Positions 17,260 to 27,037 of a DNA stretch of 64,000 bases are shown here, piece by piece; within the stretch, counting starts at the first letter, position 1; every line of letters begins with the position of its first letter. Under the pieces are notes generated by a model. That model worked only from the letters and a program-made list of their open reading frames with translations, had not been told where the DNA came from and did no database searches. The stretch lies in the NCBI RefSeq assembly GCF_019598945.1, contig NZ_CP080598.1, positions 4,650,001 to 4,714,000 of the forward strand, read 5' to 3'. The translations under genes were made by a program, and so were the position numbers. This DNA is from Sphaerospermopsis torques-reginae ITEP-024 (GTDB lineage Bacteria; Cyanobacteriota; Cyanobacteriia; Cyanobacteriales; Nostocaceae).

Positions 17260-18600
17260 CTATGCTGACTCCGGTTTCGGTAATGAAGAAGGATGTACCA
17301 ACAGTTCCGCTGTAGAGCGTTTCTCTACCATTTCCCGCGTTACTGTGCAACGAGTTACATCTTTACGAGATGGCAACTCATACATGACATCTAACATTAA
17401 TTCTTCCACAATACCCCGTAATGCCCGCGCCCCAGTTTTCCGGCGGTATGCTTCTTGAGCGATCGCCTTCAAAGCATCTGGTTTAAAATCTAACTGGACG
17501 TTATCCATCTTCAGCAGTTTTTGATACTGCTTAACTAAAGCACTGCGCGGTTGAGTCAAAATTGCCATCAATGCTTCCTCATCCAAAGGATCAACCACAG
17601 CCACCATTGGCATCCGCCCAATAAATTCGGGAATCATGCCAAATTTCACCAAATCATCTGGTTCTAAATGACGTAGTGTATCCGCAGCCCGTTTTTCTTT
17701 AGATATCCCTTCTCCAGACTGCACAAAGCCAATTGACTTTTTACCCACTCTCTGATCTACGACTTTTTCTAAACCAACAAAAGCCCCACCACAAATAAAC
17801 AAGATGTTGCTAGTGTCAATCTGAATACAATCTTGATAGGGATGTTTGCGTCCGCCTTGGGGTGGTACATTAGCAATCGTACCCTCTAACATTTTCAGTA
17901 AAGCTTGCTGTACCCCTTCCCCGGAAACATCTCTAGTAATGGATGTGTTTTCACTCTTGCGGGCAATTTTATCAATTTCATCAATATAGATAATTCCCCG
18001 CTGTGCTTCCTCCACATCCAAATCTGCCACTTGCAAAAGTCGCAGTAAGATATTTTCCACATCTTCCCCTACATACCCCGCTTCTGTCAAAGTTGTGGCA
18101 TCTGCGACAGCAAAGGGTACATCGAGAATTTTGGCCAGAGTTTGCGCTAACAGGGTTTTACCGCAACCTGTCGGTCCCATTAATAAAATATTCGACTTTT
18201 GTAGTTCTACAGCATCATCATGTCCACCTTTGCCATTACCTTTAGACTGAGCAATGGCTAACCGCTTGTAGTGATTGTAAACAGCAACAGACAAGACTTT
18301 TTTAGCTTCGTCTTGACCAATTACGTGTTCATCTAAATATTTTTTAATTTCTCTCGGTTTAGGGATTTGGTTAAAAGAGAGATTGGCAGAACTGGTACGG
18401 CGTTTTTGAGGTTGTTCTGAACGTGGTGCTGGTTGGGAGGCAGCAGTACTGGTATCCAGCAGTTCTTCATCTAGGATTTCATTACACAAGTCAACGCATT
18501 CATCGCAGATGTAGACTCCCGGACCTGCGATTAATTTACGCACCTGCTCCTGAGACTTGCCACAAAATGAACATTTTAAATGGGAGTCGTATTTAGACAT
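17260..18600 (-). CDS. clpX: ATP-dependent Clp protease ATP-binding subunit ClpX
   Basis: A 446-residue AAA+ unfoldase. It has the N-terminal zinc-binding domain with C10, C13, C32 and C35, Walker A GPTGCGKT (residues 142-149), the pore loop GYVG (about 175-178), Walker B IIYIDEID (D207, E208), and [17 protein letters not shown]. The C-terminal part includes the sensor-2 region [11 protein letters not shown]. ClpX recognises and unfolds tagged proteins and feeds them to ClpP, in the cytoplasm. The gene follows clpP by ten bases on the same strand, with tig further upstream, the classic tig-clpP-clpX order. Confidence 0.97.
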   Translation of the reverse strand: MSKYDSHLKCSFCGKSQEQVRKLIAGPGVYICDECVDLCNEILDEELLDTSTAASQPAPRSEQPQKRRTSSANLSFNQIPKPREIKKYLDEHVIGQDEAKKVLSVAVYNHYKRLAIAQSKGNGKGGHDDAVELQKSNILLMGPTGCGKTLLAQTLAKILDVPFAVADATTLTEAGYVGEDVENILLRLLQVADLDVEEAQRGIIYIDEIDKIARKSENTSITRDVSGEGVQQALLKMLEGTIANVPPQGGRKHPYQDCIQIDTSNILFICGGAFVGLEKVVDQRVGKKSIGFVQSGEGISKEKRAADTLRHLEPDDLVKFGMIPEFIGRMPMVAVVDPLDEEALMAILTQPRSALVKQYQKLLKMDNVQLDFKPDALKAIAQEAYRRKTGARALRGIVEELMLDVMYELPSRKDVTRCTVTREMVEKRSTAELLVHPSSLPKPESA

Positions 18601-18610
18601 ACCAAGCCTC

Positions 18611-19309
18611 TTATTTCAGAATGGTGACGTTTTCCCCTGCTGTGGGGAGATTTTGTCTAGAAATAACCTGATCGATTAAACCGTAGTTTTTTGCCTCTTC
18701 TGCTGACATAAAAAAGTCGCGTTCCGTATCAGCTTCGATCCTTTCTAAAGGTTGACCAGTGTGCGTGGACATTAATTGATTCAACTTGCCCTTAATGTAA
18801 AGAATTTCTCGCGCTTGAATTTCAATATCAATCGCTTGTCCTTGAGCGCCACCAAGGGGCTGGTGAATCATAATCCGGGAGTCAGGTAAAGACATACGCT
18901 TCCCTGCTGTTCCCGCAGTTAACAAAAACGCCCCCATGCTGGCAGCTAGACCAAAACAAATGGTAACAACATCAGGACGTATTTGTTGAATTGTATCATA
19001 AATTGCCATTCCTGCGTAAACAGATCCCCCTGGTGAATTTATGTAAAGTTGAATATCTTTTTCTGGGTCTTCAGCATCCAAAAACAGCAATTGAGCAACT
19101 ATGGAATTAGCTACAGTGTCATCTATTGGCGTTCCTAAAAAAATAATCCGCTCTCGCAACAGACGGGAGTAGATGTCAAAAGCCCTTTCTCCCATACCGG
19201 ACTGTTCTACCACCATCGGTACAATGTTGTTAGGGCTGTTGTAGTTACAGCTAATGCTGATGGGACTCAAGCTACTGATTGGGTAATTTCCCGACTGCGA
19301 TACAAGCAT
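18611..19309 (-). CDS. clpP: ATP-dependent Clp protease proteolytic subunit ClpP
   Basis: A 232-residue serine peptidase with the full triad: S124 in [10 protein letters not shown]149 in MIHQPLGG and D198 in ERDFFMS. The sequence [13 protein letters not shown] is the usual hydrophobic docking start. Cyanobacteria have several ClpP paralogues; the presence of all three catalytic residues and its place before clpX point to the ClpX-associated form rather than inactive ClpR. The first 31 residues before [13 protein letters not shown] are longer than usual; they may be a propeptide, or translation may begin at Met32. The gene is ten bases upstream of clpX. Confidence 0.95.
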   Translation of the reverse strand: MLVSQSGNYPISSLSPISISCNYNSPNNIVPMVVEQSGMGERAFDIYSRLLRERIIFLGTPIDDTVANSIVAQLLFLDAEDPEKDIQLYINSPGGSVYAGMAIYDTIQQIRPDVVTICFGLAASMGAFLLTAGTAGKRMSLPDSRIMIHQPLGGAQGQAIDIEIQAREILYIKGKLNQLMSTHTGQPLERIEADTERDFFMSAEEAKNYGLIDQVISRQNLPTAGENVTILK

Positions 19310-19435
19310 ACAAAAATATTTAACAATAAGTGGGACAGAGGTTTACAGCCATAAAGGCTGATTTTTTGAGAATTTGAATTTGTATTTGAACTATGTGTTA
19401 ACCATTATGCCTTATATTCAGTTGTTCTCGCAGAA

Positions 19436-19585
19436 AGCAGGAGGCAGGAGGCAGGAGGCAGAAAGTAGGGGAAGTAGGGGAAGCAGGGGAAGCAGGGGAA
19501 GCAGGGGAAGAAAAGGAGGTTAATAACCCAGTCCCCAGTCACCAGTCACCAGTCCCCAGTCCCCAGTCACCGGTCCCCAGTCACC
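19436..19585. repeat. Mixed short tandem repeats behind tig
   Basis: Three arrays in a row: GCAGGAG heptads, then AGGGGAAGC nonamers (about five copies), then CCCCAGT/CACCAGT heptads up to the tig stop codon. They occupy most of the tig-clpP spacer and mark it as non-coding. Confidence 0.75.
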
Positions 19586-19586
19586 T

Positions 19587-20987
19587 TTACTCAGGACTGG
19601 TGGTTTCTGCTTCTGTAGCCGGTTCAGCTTCTGAATCAGTTTCCTCTTTTTTGCTTAAAGAACCTTCGGGAACAAGTTCTATGGATGAGTTAGCCAGCAA
19701 CCAATCCATGATTTTCTCATTTACTAGCTGTGCTTCTACCAAAGATTGCAGTCTGACTGCATCTATATCTTCATCAGCGTACTCTTCTAAGAGTTCTTTA
19801 ACTTTAGCGTTGACTTCCTCAACTGCGACTGTGAGTGATTCCCGTTTACCGATTTCTTCTACAGCTAAAGAACGTTTAAGGCGTTCTATTGCGTCTGGTT
19901 CTGAACGATCGCGCAATTGATTCAGGATTTCTTGGGTGAGAAACTTTCTCACATCCATTCCCTGCTCTGACAATTTCATGATTGTCTGTTTGATCATGGC
20001 ATCAACTTCGTTATCTATCAAAGTTTTTGGCAAATCAATTTCTACGTGCTTGAGCAGTTCCGCTAATAAAGCTTCTTGCTGATTAGCTTTAGTTTGGTCT
20101 TGGGCTTCTTTTTGATAACGTTCTTCTAAGGATGTCCGTAATTCTGCTAAAGTCTCAAAATCACTGACTTCTTGAGCGAAGTCGTCATCTAATGGCGGTA
20201 ATTCTTTTTCCTTAATTTCTTTGAGTGTCACCGTAAACAGTGCAGGTTTACCGGCTAATTCTTCACTAGCATAAGGATCGGGAAACTGGGCGGAAATTTC
20301 TCTGGTTTCTCCAGGGTTCATTCCTACCATACCGACTACAAAACCAGGGATAAATTTATCTTCCTGCAACTCGACTTGAAAATCTGCTGCTTCTCCTCCG
20401 GGAATGGGTGTAGGTTCTGCTGCCTCCTCTTCACCTTCGGCTTTAGCCAACACACCTTTAAAATCTACTACTGCCACATCTCCTATTTGGGCTGCTCTTC
20501 CTTCTACGGGAATTAATGTGGACATTTTCTGCCTTTCCTGATCTAACACTGTATCCACCCGTGTTGGATCGTGTTTGATTTCTTCAGCTTTGACTTGGAA
20601 TCCTGTATACTGCTGGATCTTGATTTCTGGTTCTACATCCACCGCCGCAGCAAAGGTCAAGGGTTCTCCAGGTTTATAATTATTAATCAAATCATCAAAG
20701 GATGACACTAATCTCGGTTGGCCAATAGCCTTAATGTCTTCCTGTTTGACTGCTTGCTCTACAACTTCGGGAATTAGTTCTTCTAGTACCGATGCTTTGA
20801 TGCGACTGCTTCCCAGGCGCTGTAATAATACCTGCCGGGGTGCTTTGCCTTTGCGAAACCCAGGAAGATTTACAGTAGCACTTAAATTTTTGATTACCTG
20901 TTCGTATTTTTGTTGGGTAACTTCCGCTGTAATTTCTATTTCTAGTCCAATTTGGCTTTTTTCAAGTTTTTCCTGGGTTACTTTCAT
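19587..20987 (-). CDS. tig: Trigger factor, ribosome-associated chaperone
   Basis: A 466-residue trigger factor. The N-terminal ribosome-binding domain has the signature LPGFRKGKAPRQV (the GFRxGK ribosome contact). The middle is the FKBP-type PPIase domain (GDVAVVDFKGVL, FIPGFVVGMVGMNPGETREI), and the C-terminal helical arms run to an acidic tail. It binds near the ribosomal exit tunnel and shelters nascent chains. I start at MKVTQEKLEKSQ (20987), which matches the family; the 15 codons upstream (MCTIKNDNTKK) are probably untranslated. The gene is upstream of clpP and clpX on the same strand, but a 277-base repeat-filled gap makes a separate clpPX promoter likely. Confidence 0.95.
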   Translation of the reverse strand: MKVTQEKLEKSQIGLEIEITAEVTQQKYEQVIKNLSATVNLPGFRKGKAPRQVLLQRLGSSRIKASVLEELIPEVVEQAVKQEDIKAIGQPRLVSSFDDLINNYKPGEPLTFAAAVDVEPEIKIQQYTGFQVKAEEIKHDPTRVDTVLDQERQKMSTLIPVEGRAAQIGDVAVVDFKGVLAKAEGEEEAAEPTPIPGGEAADFQVELQEDKFIPGFVVGMVGMNPGETREISAQFPDPYASEELAGKPALFTVTLKEIKEKELPPLDDDFAQEVSDFETLAELRTSLEERYQKEAQDQTKANQQEALLAELLKHVEIDLPKTLIDNEVDAMIKQTIMKLSEQGMDVRKFLTQEILNQLRDRSEPDAIERLKRSLAVEEIGKRESLTVAVEEVNAKVKELLEEYADEDIDAVRLQSLVEAQLVNEKIMDWLLANSSIELVPEGSLSKKEETDSEAEPATEAETTSPE

Positions 20988-21945
20988 GCTTTGTCTCTGT
21001 TTTTTGGTGTTGTCATTTTTGATAGTACACACAAGCAGCGTTTATCTCGCTTATTAACTTGATGTGCAACACAAAACTTATGCCAATCGCTCATATCTAG
21101 ATTAATAGAGGATTTTTAGGTTATATATCAGTTTTGTGCAGTTGATGGATTTTTTGACGCAATAAGACAAAATAATTTAGATAATTAGCTATCCAGTAAT
21201 CGTCTTTTAAGCATCCTCAAATCCGAGTTTGGGGGCTGCGCTCTTCAGCAGATATCTAGTTTACTGCCAATGGCACAGAAATTCACAGATACTTCCAGTT
21301 TTTCTGCTATATCTTTACTGATACGATATCTCAGTCGCTTTTTCCGAATTTTTCATTTAAACGTTGTGTATTCCTAAAAAAACTGCTTAATTATCTTTAA
21401 TTGAGGGCTGTTGCTGCGGTCATGATAGGTTAAACGCAAAATGGTACTCAGATTGTTCAGGTTGTGATATCCTGTCAACATGGTAGATTCTCATGGTAGC
21501 ACTGTTGCCTACCCATACTTGTCTCATCTAAAGAGATAAGGTAAGAACAAACCCCCAAACTCAAACCCAGTAACCGCTTCCCAAACCTACTCACTATTTT
21601 GAGATGGTTAACTAAGCAGTCTGGTGTTGCCAAGGTTGTACCATTGATTCTATCAACCTGATTAATGGTTAACCTATTCATTTTATCCTTAGTTTGGAGT
21701 TTGTTGTATGGTAGTGTATAATTCAAAGTAATTCAGGTTAAATAGTAATTATTGTCAAATAAAATCAAAATATAAATAAAATATCCTAAAATCCAAATTC
21801 TTTAGATATTATAGATATCTACCTTAGAAAGAAGTTCATCACATATTCAAATTTCGTTGATTGCTAAATATTGCCATTTATAGATATTTTGAGTTTTAGA
21901 AAAAAAGTGAGTAACCTTAGTAACCTCTTAAAGGAGGAGTCGAAT
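20988..21945. other. Long divergent spacer between tig and asd, no gene assigned
   Basis: About 960 bases without a gene I can support. An 83-codon frame at 21475-21726 (minus) has no recognisable features. The region should hold the promoters of tig and asd. Short AT-rich stretches and a few stem-forming sequences occur, but no tRNA or riboswitch pattern was recognised. Confidence 0.45.
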
Positions 21946-22971
21946 TTGTCTAAATCCTATCGTGTAGCTATTTTGGGTGCAACTGGTGCTGTAGGTACGG
22001 AGTTGCTGGAATTACTAGAAAGTCGAAATTTCCCCCTGGCTGATTTAAAATTGTTAGCATCAGAACGCAGTGCGGGAAAGACCCTCAAATTTAAAGGCGA
22101 AAATCTTGTCATTGAGGCAGTCAGCGATCGCTCTTTTGAAAATGTTGATATCGTCTTAGCTAGTGCTGGGGGTGGAACATCTAAAACCTGGGCTGGGGTA
22201 GCTGTAGAAAAAGGAGCAGTGGTAATAGATAACTCTAGCGCCTTCCGTATGAAACCGGATGTACCTTTGATAGTTCCAGAGGTGAATCCTCAAGCCGCAG
22301 CCCAACATAAAGGCATTATCGCCAATCCTAACTGCACGACAATTTTAATGACGTTGGCAGTTTGGCCACTGCATCAAGTAAAACCAGTAAAAAGAATTGT
22401 AGCGGCCACTTATCAATCAGCTAGTGGCGCTGGTGCAAAAGCAATGGAAGAAGTAAAAATTCAATCCAGTGCTATATTACAAGGACAACAACCAGTAGCA
22501 GAAGTGTTACCTTATCCGTTGGCGTTTAATTTATTTCCCCATAATTCCCCAATGACTGATATAGGATATTGTGAGGAAGAACTAAAAATGGTCAACGAAA
22601 CGCGGAAAATATTTGGTGATCAAGACATCAGAATCACTGCCACTTGTGTACGGGTTCCCGTACTCCGCGCCCATTCCGAAGCAATTAACCTAGAGTTTGA
22701 AACGCCTTTTAGTCCAGATGAAGCAAGAGCAATTTTAAGCAATGCGCCTGGTGTTAAATTGGTGGAAGATTGGCAGAAAAATTATTTTCCCATGCCTATA
22801 GAAGCTAGTGGTAAAGATGAGGTTTTAGTGGGCAGAATTAGACAAGACATTTCTCATCCTTGTGGCTTAGAATTATGGTTGTGTGGCGATCAAATCCGTA
22901 AAGGTGCGGCTTTAAATGCGGTACAAATCGCCGAATTATTAGTAGAAAAAAATCTACTTCAGAATGGGTGA
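21946..22971 (+). CDS. asd: Aspartate-semialdehyde dehydrogenase
   Basis: A 341-residue enzyme that reduces aspartyl phosphate to aspartate semialdehyde with NADPH, the branch point to lysine/diaminopimelate, threonine and methionine. The N-terminal Rossmann motif is VAILGATGAVGTELL; the catalytic Cys130 is in IIANPNCTTI, and the His base is in VPVLRAHSEAI. I start at TTG 21946, because AAGGAGGAG ends seven bases before it and the Rossmann strand begins at once. An ATG at 21871 would add 25 residues that include the ribosome-binding site. It is followed by dapA, the next enzyme of the pathway. Confidence 0.95.
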   Translation: MSKSYRVAILGATGAVGTELLELLESRNFPLADLKLLASERSAGKTLKFKGENLVIEAVSDRSFENVDIVLASAGGGTSKTWAGVAVEKGAVVIDNSSAFRMKPDVPLIVPEVNPQAAAQHKGIIANPNCTTILMTLAVWPLHQVKPVKRIVAATYQSASGAGAKAMEEVKIQSSAILQGQQPVAEVLPYPLAFNLFPHNSPMTDIGYCEEELKMVNETRKIFGDQDIRITATCVRVPVLRAHSEAINLEFETPFSPDEARAILSNAPGVKLVEDWQKNYFPMPIEASGKDEVLVGRIRQDISHPCGLELWLCGDQIRKGAALNAVQIAELLVEKNLLQNG

Positions 22972-23203
22972 TTGGTGATTGGTGATTGGTGATTGGGTAA
23001 AATGACTAATGACTAATGACTAATGACTAATAACTAAGTAAGTGGGCGTTAAAAATTGTCGTTATGACAAGGGAACAGGGAACAGGGAACAGGGAACAGA
23101 GAAGAGGTTTTTGAATATTTTACTTTTTGTTACATATTTCGGTTTTTTTCTGTTCACCTACTTAATAACTAATAACTAAAGACAAATCAGGAGTAAAAAA
23201 CGG
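22972..23203. repeat. Spacer of tandem repeats between asd and dapA
   Basis: It contains GGTGATT heptads right after the asd stop, then TGACTAA heptads, then GGGAACA heptads near 23070-23100. No reading frame or RNA gene seen. Confidence 0.65.
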
Positions 23204-24088
23204 GTGGTAGATTTTGGTACAGTGATAACGGCAATGATCACGCCGTTTAAAGCAGATGGTAGTGTTAACTATGAAGTAGCTGGAAAATTAGCAGCAAATT
23301 TAGTTGACAATGGTACAGATACATTAGTGATATGTGGAACAACAGGTGAATCTCCCACGTTAAGCTGGGATGAAGAGTATCAGTTGTTTGTGGAAGTGCT
23401 GCAAGCTGTAGCAGGGAAAGCAAAAGTAATTGCTGGGTGTGGTTCAAATTCTACCAAAGAAGCGATCGCCGCAACCGAAAAAGCAGCTAGAATAGGAGTA
23501 CATGGTTCTTTACAAGTTGTACCTTATTACAACAAACCACCCCAAGCGGGACTATACAAACACTTTCAGGCTATAGCCCAAGCCTGTCCCGATTTACCGA
23601 TGTTGTTATATAATATCCCTGGTAGAACTGGTCAAAACCTGAGTCCAGAAACAGTTGTGCAATTAGCACAAATCGACAACATTGTGGGAATTAAAGAAGC
23701 CAGTGGTAACTTGGACCAAGCTAGTGAAATTCGCCGCTTGACACCACAGGAATTTCAGATTTACGCTGGAGATGATTCTTTAACCTTGCCTTTGTTAGCG
23801 GTTGGGGCTAAAGGTGTGGTAAGTGTGGCTTCTCATCTGGTAGGTAATCAACTAAAACAGATGATAGAGTCCTTTAATGTGGGCAAAATTCAAATTGCTA
23901 CTGAGATTCATCTACAACTATTTCCGTTGTTTAAAAGTTTATTTTTAACAACAAATCCCATTCCTGTTAAACAAGCATTAAAACTTCAAGGTTGGGAAGT
24001 TGGTTCAGTTCGTCCACCGCTGTGCGAAGCTGACTCAGAAATCTGTCAGAAGTTAGAGGACGTGTTGCATCAACTCGGTTTAATCTGA
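23204..24088 (+). CDS. dapA: 4-hydroxy-tetrahydrodipicolinate synthase
   Basis: A 294-residue TIM-barrel lyase/synthase that condenses pyruvate with aspartate semialdehyde in lysine and diaminopimelate synthesis. The Schiff-base Lys164 is in VGIKEASGN, Tyr136 in [10 protein letters not shown], and the Thr pair T46-T47 in [10 protein letters not shown]. The start is GTG at 23204; an AGGAG lies ten bases ahead and the first strand ([12 protein letters not shown]) follows directly. asd supplies its substrate and is encoded 232 bases upstream on the same strand; rnj follows downstream. Confidence 0.96.
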   Translation: MVDFGTVITAMITPFKADGSVNYEVAGKLAANLVDNGTDTLVICGTTGESPTLSWDEEYQLFVEVLQAVAGKAKVIAGCGSNSTKEAIAATEKAARIGVHGSLQVVPYYNKPPQAGLYKHFQAIAQACPDLPMLLYNIPGRTGQNLSPETVVQLAQIDNIVGIKEASGNLDQASEIRRLTPQEFQIYAGDDSLTLPLLAVGAKGVVSVASHLVGNQLKQMIESFNVGKIQIATEIHLQLFPLFKSLFLTTNPIPVKQALKLQGWEVGSVRPPLCEADSEICQKLEDVLHQLGLI

Positions 24089-24392
24089 GCGCCAATATGT
24101 TGGATACTAGCCAGATACTGGTTTCCCAGATACTTATAAATAAAAAGTAATAATTGCTTCTAGGTTGCAATTTAAACATCTGTGCTACAACTGAACGATA
24201 TAAGAATCTTTTTTGATAAGAAGCTACAGGAACAGGGTCAATTGCTTTTATTTATTCAATACCAAATTGATTGAATATCAGAAGTCGAAATTGGCTGTTT
24301 TGACATTGAATTATATAGACATTTGATGTTGTCTTTCATACAAGAACGCTAACTATCAACTGATTAACAACTCACACAAGATACAGGAGAAA
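24089..24392. other. Spacer before rnj
   Basis: 304 bases without a gene. It ends with CAGGAG five bases before the rnj ATG. No hairpin with a T-run was seen, so rnj may be read from dapA or have its own promoter here. Confidence 0.45.
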
Positions 24393-26165
24393 ATGGCTAG
24401 AAACGAAGCTAACTCAGCCCTGAAAATTATTCCATTGGGCGGTTTACATGAAATAGGAAAAAATACCTGTGTTTTTGAATACGAGGATGAAATCGTCCTC
24501 TTGGATGCAGGTTTGGCTTTTCCCACCGAGGCTATGCACGGAGTAAATATTGTTTTACCTGATACAACGTATTTACGGGAAAATCGCCATAAAATCAAAG
24601 GCATGATCGTTACTCACGGTCATGAAGACCATATTGGTGGTATTGCTTTTCACCTGAAACAATTTGACATCCCCGTAATTTATGGACCAAGATTAGCAAT
24701 GGCCATGTTAGAGGGGAAATTGGAAGAAGCAGGAGTACGCGATCGCACAGAATTAAGAACTGTTCTTCCCCGTGATGTAGTCAGAATTGGCAAAGCCTTT
24801 TTTGTCGAATACATCCGCAACACCCACTCTATCGCTGATAGTTTTACTGTTGCTATTCATACTCCATTAGGTGTAGTTATCCATACTGGGGACTTTAAAA
24901 TTGACCATACCCCTGTGGATGGCGAAAAGTTTGATTTACAGCGCCTAGCGGAACATGGTGAAAAAGGCGTACTTTGCTTGTTAAGTGATTCCACTAACTC
25001 AGAAGTACCAGGTTTTACACCTTCTGAACGTGCAGTTTATCCCAACCTTGATCGGGTATTCTCCCAAGCTAGAGGGCGTTTATTTGTTACTACCTTTGCT
25101 TCCAGTGTGCATCGGATCAATATCGTTTTGCAACTGGCTAAGAAACACAACCGAGTAGTGACAGTTGTGGGACGTTCAATGCTAAATTTGATTGCCCATG
25201 CCCGGAATTTAGGTTATATCAAATGTGAAGATAGCCTATTTCAACCTTTGCATACTGTCCGGGGTTTACCGGATGAGAACGTACTGATTTTAACAACAGG
25301 TTCTCAGGGTGAGACAATGGCGGCCATGACTCGCATTGCGAACAAAGAACACCCCCATATTAAAATTAGGGAAGGAGATACAGTTGTTTTCTCCGCTAAC
25401 CCCATTCCTGGTAATACCATTGCGGTGGTAAACACCATTGATAAATTGATGATCCAAGGCGCTCATGTGGTCTATGGACGGGATAAGGGCGTTCACGTTT
25501 CTGGCCACGGTTGTCAAGAAGAACAAAAACTCATGCTGGCTTTAACTCGTCCCAAGTTCTTTGTACCTGTTCATGGTGAACATCGGATGTTGGTGAAGCA
25601 CTCGGAAACTGCTCAAAGTATGGGCATTCCCAAAGAAAATATGGTGATTATTCAGAATGGGGATGTGATAGAACTCACAGAAGAATCTATCCGTATTGCG
25701 GGTAAAGTACCTTCGGGTATTGAACTGGTGGATACAACGAGTTCTGGAATGGTAAGTGCCAAAGTGTTGCAAGAACGGCAAACGATGGCTTCTGAAGGAC
25801 TGGCGACTATTGCCGCTGCTATTGATTGGAATGGTAAACTGTTGGCTAGACCAGAAATTCACCTGCGGGGTGTGGTGACAAGTATTGAGCGATCGCTGTT
25901 ATTGAAATGGGTACAGCAACGCATTGAGGAAATTTTGCGGGTTCGTTGGTCTGAGTTTGTGACGGGAACAGGACAAAATGATATAGACTGGGGCGGTTTA
26001 CAAGGCACTTTAGAAAAGGAGTTAGCCCGTTCTCTGCGTCGTGAGTTACAATGTCAGGCTTCTGTAACTTTGTTGCTGCAAGTTCCTGAACAACCGTCTG
26101 AACCTGCTGTGAAGGTTTCTGATGGTAGAAGAAGACGGACTCGTTCTACTGCTGTGGCTTCTTAA
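24393..26165 (+). CDS. rnj: Ribonuclease J
   Basis: A 590-residue metallo-beta-lactamase/beta-CASP ribonuclease. The metal motif THGHEDH has H75, H77, D79 and H80; further ligands lie in IHTGDFKIDHTP, and the beta-CASP domain follows with LLSDSTNSEVPG and VVGRSMLNLIAHA. The C-terminal domain has HVSGHGCQEEQKLMLALTRP. RNase J has 5'-3' exo- and endonuclease activity and is central to RNA decay in cyanobacteria. The tail is Arg-rich (SDGRRRRTRSTAVAS), fitting nucleic acid contact. The asd-dapA-rnj order is a known cyanobacterial neighbourhood. A strong hairpin terminator follows. Confidence 0.95.
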   Translation: MARNEANSALKIIPLGGLHEIGKNTCVFEYEDEIVLLDAGLAFPTEAMHGVNIVLPDTTYLRENRHKIKGMIVTHGHEDHIGGIAFHLKQFDIPVIYGPRLAMAMLEGKLEEAGVRDRTELRTVLPRDVVRIGKAFFVEYIRNTHSIADSFTVAIHTPLGVVIHTGDFKIDHTPVDGEKFDLQRLAEHGEKGVLCLLSDSTNSEVPGFTPSERAVYPNLDRVFSQARGRLFVTTFASSVHRINIVLQLAKKHNRVVTVVGRSMLNLIAHARNLGYIKCEDSLFQPLHTVRGLPDENVLILTTGSQGETMAAMTRIANKEHPHIKIREGDTVVFSANPIPGNTIAVVNTIDKLMIQGAHVVYGRDKGVHVSGHGCQEEQKLMLALTRPKFFVPVHGEHRMLVKHSETAQSMGIPKENMVIIQNGDVIELTEESIRIAGKVPSGIELVDTTSSGMVSAKVLQERQTMASEGLATIAAAIDWNGKLLARPEIHLRGVVTSIERSLLLKWVQQRIEEILRVRWSEFVTGTGQNDIDWGGLQGTLEKELARSLRRELQCQASVTLLLQVPEQPSEPAVKVSDGRRRRTRSTAVAS

Positions 26166-26192
26166 GAGTTAGCTCACGCAAAGACGCAAAGG

Positions 26193-26226
26193 CGCAAAGG
26201 TGTTATTGAGCATCTTTGCGTTTTTT
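26193..26226 (+). terminator. Rho-independent terminator of rnj
   Basis: The stem CGCAAAG (26193-26199) pairs with CTTTGCG (26214-26220), followed at once by six T residues. It lies 28 bases after the rnj stop. Confidence 0.8.
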
Positions 26227-26229
26227 GTT

Positions 26230-26487
26230 TTAGCCAATTAACGCATCGTATTCATTATGTGTTCCGATCCAAAACCAGTAGAAATCATCACCCTTTTTCA
26301 AGGCTAATGCTCGATATCCACCGGTAATACGAGCAGACCATAAGTTATTGCCAACTTTCTTAAAATGTAGGGATGGATGATATTGATTGTTCATCCACAA
26401 ACGATAGGCTTTTTTTGCCTGTTTTTTAATTTCAGGCGGTAGTGCAGCATATAAACGCCAAAATTCAGCAGTTGTCAAGGATTTCAT
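26230..26487 (-). CDS. RelE/ParE-like toxin
   Basis: About 85 residues with the RelE/ParE fold: helical start (AEFWRLYAALPPEIKKQAKKAY), then strands with LHFKKVGNNLWSARI, TGGYRALAL and FYWFWIGTHNEYDALI. RelE members cleave mRNA on the ribosome and ParE members hit gyrase; which applies is not visible. I choose the ATG at 26487, which overlaps the antitoxin stop region by 23 bases; the longer start at 26529 would read through the antitoxin gene's end. It is the second gene of a toxin-antitoxin pair. The rnj terminator lies just beyond its stop on the other strand. Confidence 0.8.
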   Translation of the reverse strand: MKSLTTAEFWRLYAALPPEIKKQAKKAYRLWMNNQYHPSLHFKKVGNNLWSARITGGYRALALKKGDDFYWFWIGTHNEYDALIG

Positions 26488-26686
26488 TAAGTGATTTAAC
26501 TCGGTTAGCGGCGATATCAGCTTCAGCAAGCTGAATTAATTTATCTAAGCGCCCAGATTTAGCATCAGCTTCGATTTGTTTATCCCAAGCATCCTCTAAA
26601 TATCTTTGTAGCCAATCTGCAAGCTGACGCATCTCAACTTCAGAAAGTTGGGTGATTGCTGCTTCTATTTCTGTAAGAGATTTCAT
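26465..26686 (-). CDS. Antitoxin partner of the RelE/ParE-like toxin
   Basis: A 73-residue acidic, helical protein (MKSLTEIEAAITQLSEVEMR, then LADWLQRYLEDAWDKQIEAD, then a tail ending in NRVKSLNEILDNC). It lacks a clear DNA-binding domain and resembles the small antitoxins of cyanobacterial RelE-type modules. It is directly upstream of and overlaps the toxin, the usual antitoxin-first order. Confidence 0.75.
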   Translation of the reverse strand: MKSLTEIEAAITQLSEVEMRQLADWLQRYLEDAWDKQIEADAKSGRLDKLIQLAEADIAANRVKSLNEILDNC

Positions 26687-26719
26687 AAGATTATCTCGCG
26701 CTCAAATTTACTGGGTTTA

Positions 26720-27037
26720 TTAGTGGTTCTTCGGTCGGGCAAGGTTCTTAAATTTTGTGAACTGTGTATCAAACAACAGTTGTACTGTTCCTGTTGGTCC
26801 ATGACGATGTTTAGCTAAAATAACCTCAGCAAGACCTCTACCGGGAGTATCAGGGCTATAATATTCATCGCGGTAAAGCATCATCACTAAATCAGCATCT
26901 TCCTCTATAGAACCTGATTCCTTCAAATCTGACAACATAGGTCGTTTATTAATTCTAGATTCTAGACTACGATTAAGTTGAGATAATGCAATTACAGGAA
27001 CATCTATAGCAATCCTAATTGAAATGTGAGAAAACAC
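26720..27037 (-). pseudogene. Replicative helicase DnaB, C-terminal stub
   Basis: Residues [36 protein letters not shown] and [19 protein letters not shown] are the last 100 residues of DnaB. The native C-terminus ([13 protein letters not shown]) seems kept, but all of the N-terminal and Walker A part is absent: a TAA stands just upstream of the GTG, and the short [10 protein letters not shown] start is not DnaB-like. The usual DnaB intein site (ESG/SIE) is present and carries no intein, so this is not a split-intein half. A full dnaB must exist elsewhere. Confidence 0.85.

Noticed and set aside
16223-17350. Long version of the alpha/beta hydrolase
   Set aside because: The extra 96 residues come from heptad repeats and the antisense strand of clpX; the fold starts at MTYIKVRG.
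21475-21726. 83-codon frame in the tig-asd spacer
   Set aside because: No recognisable domain, no ribosome-binding site, and a composition like its AT-rich surroundings.
26720-27037. dnaB fragment considered as half of a split intein gene
   Set aside because: The stub spans the intein site without intein sequence, so it is not a C-extein half.
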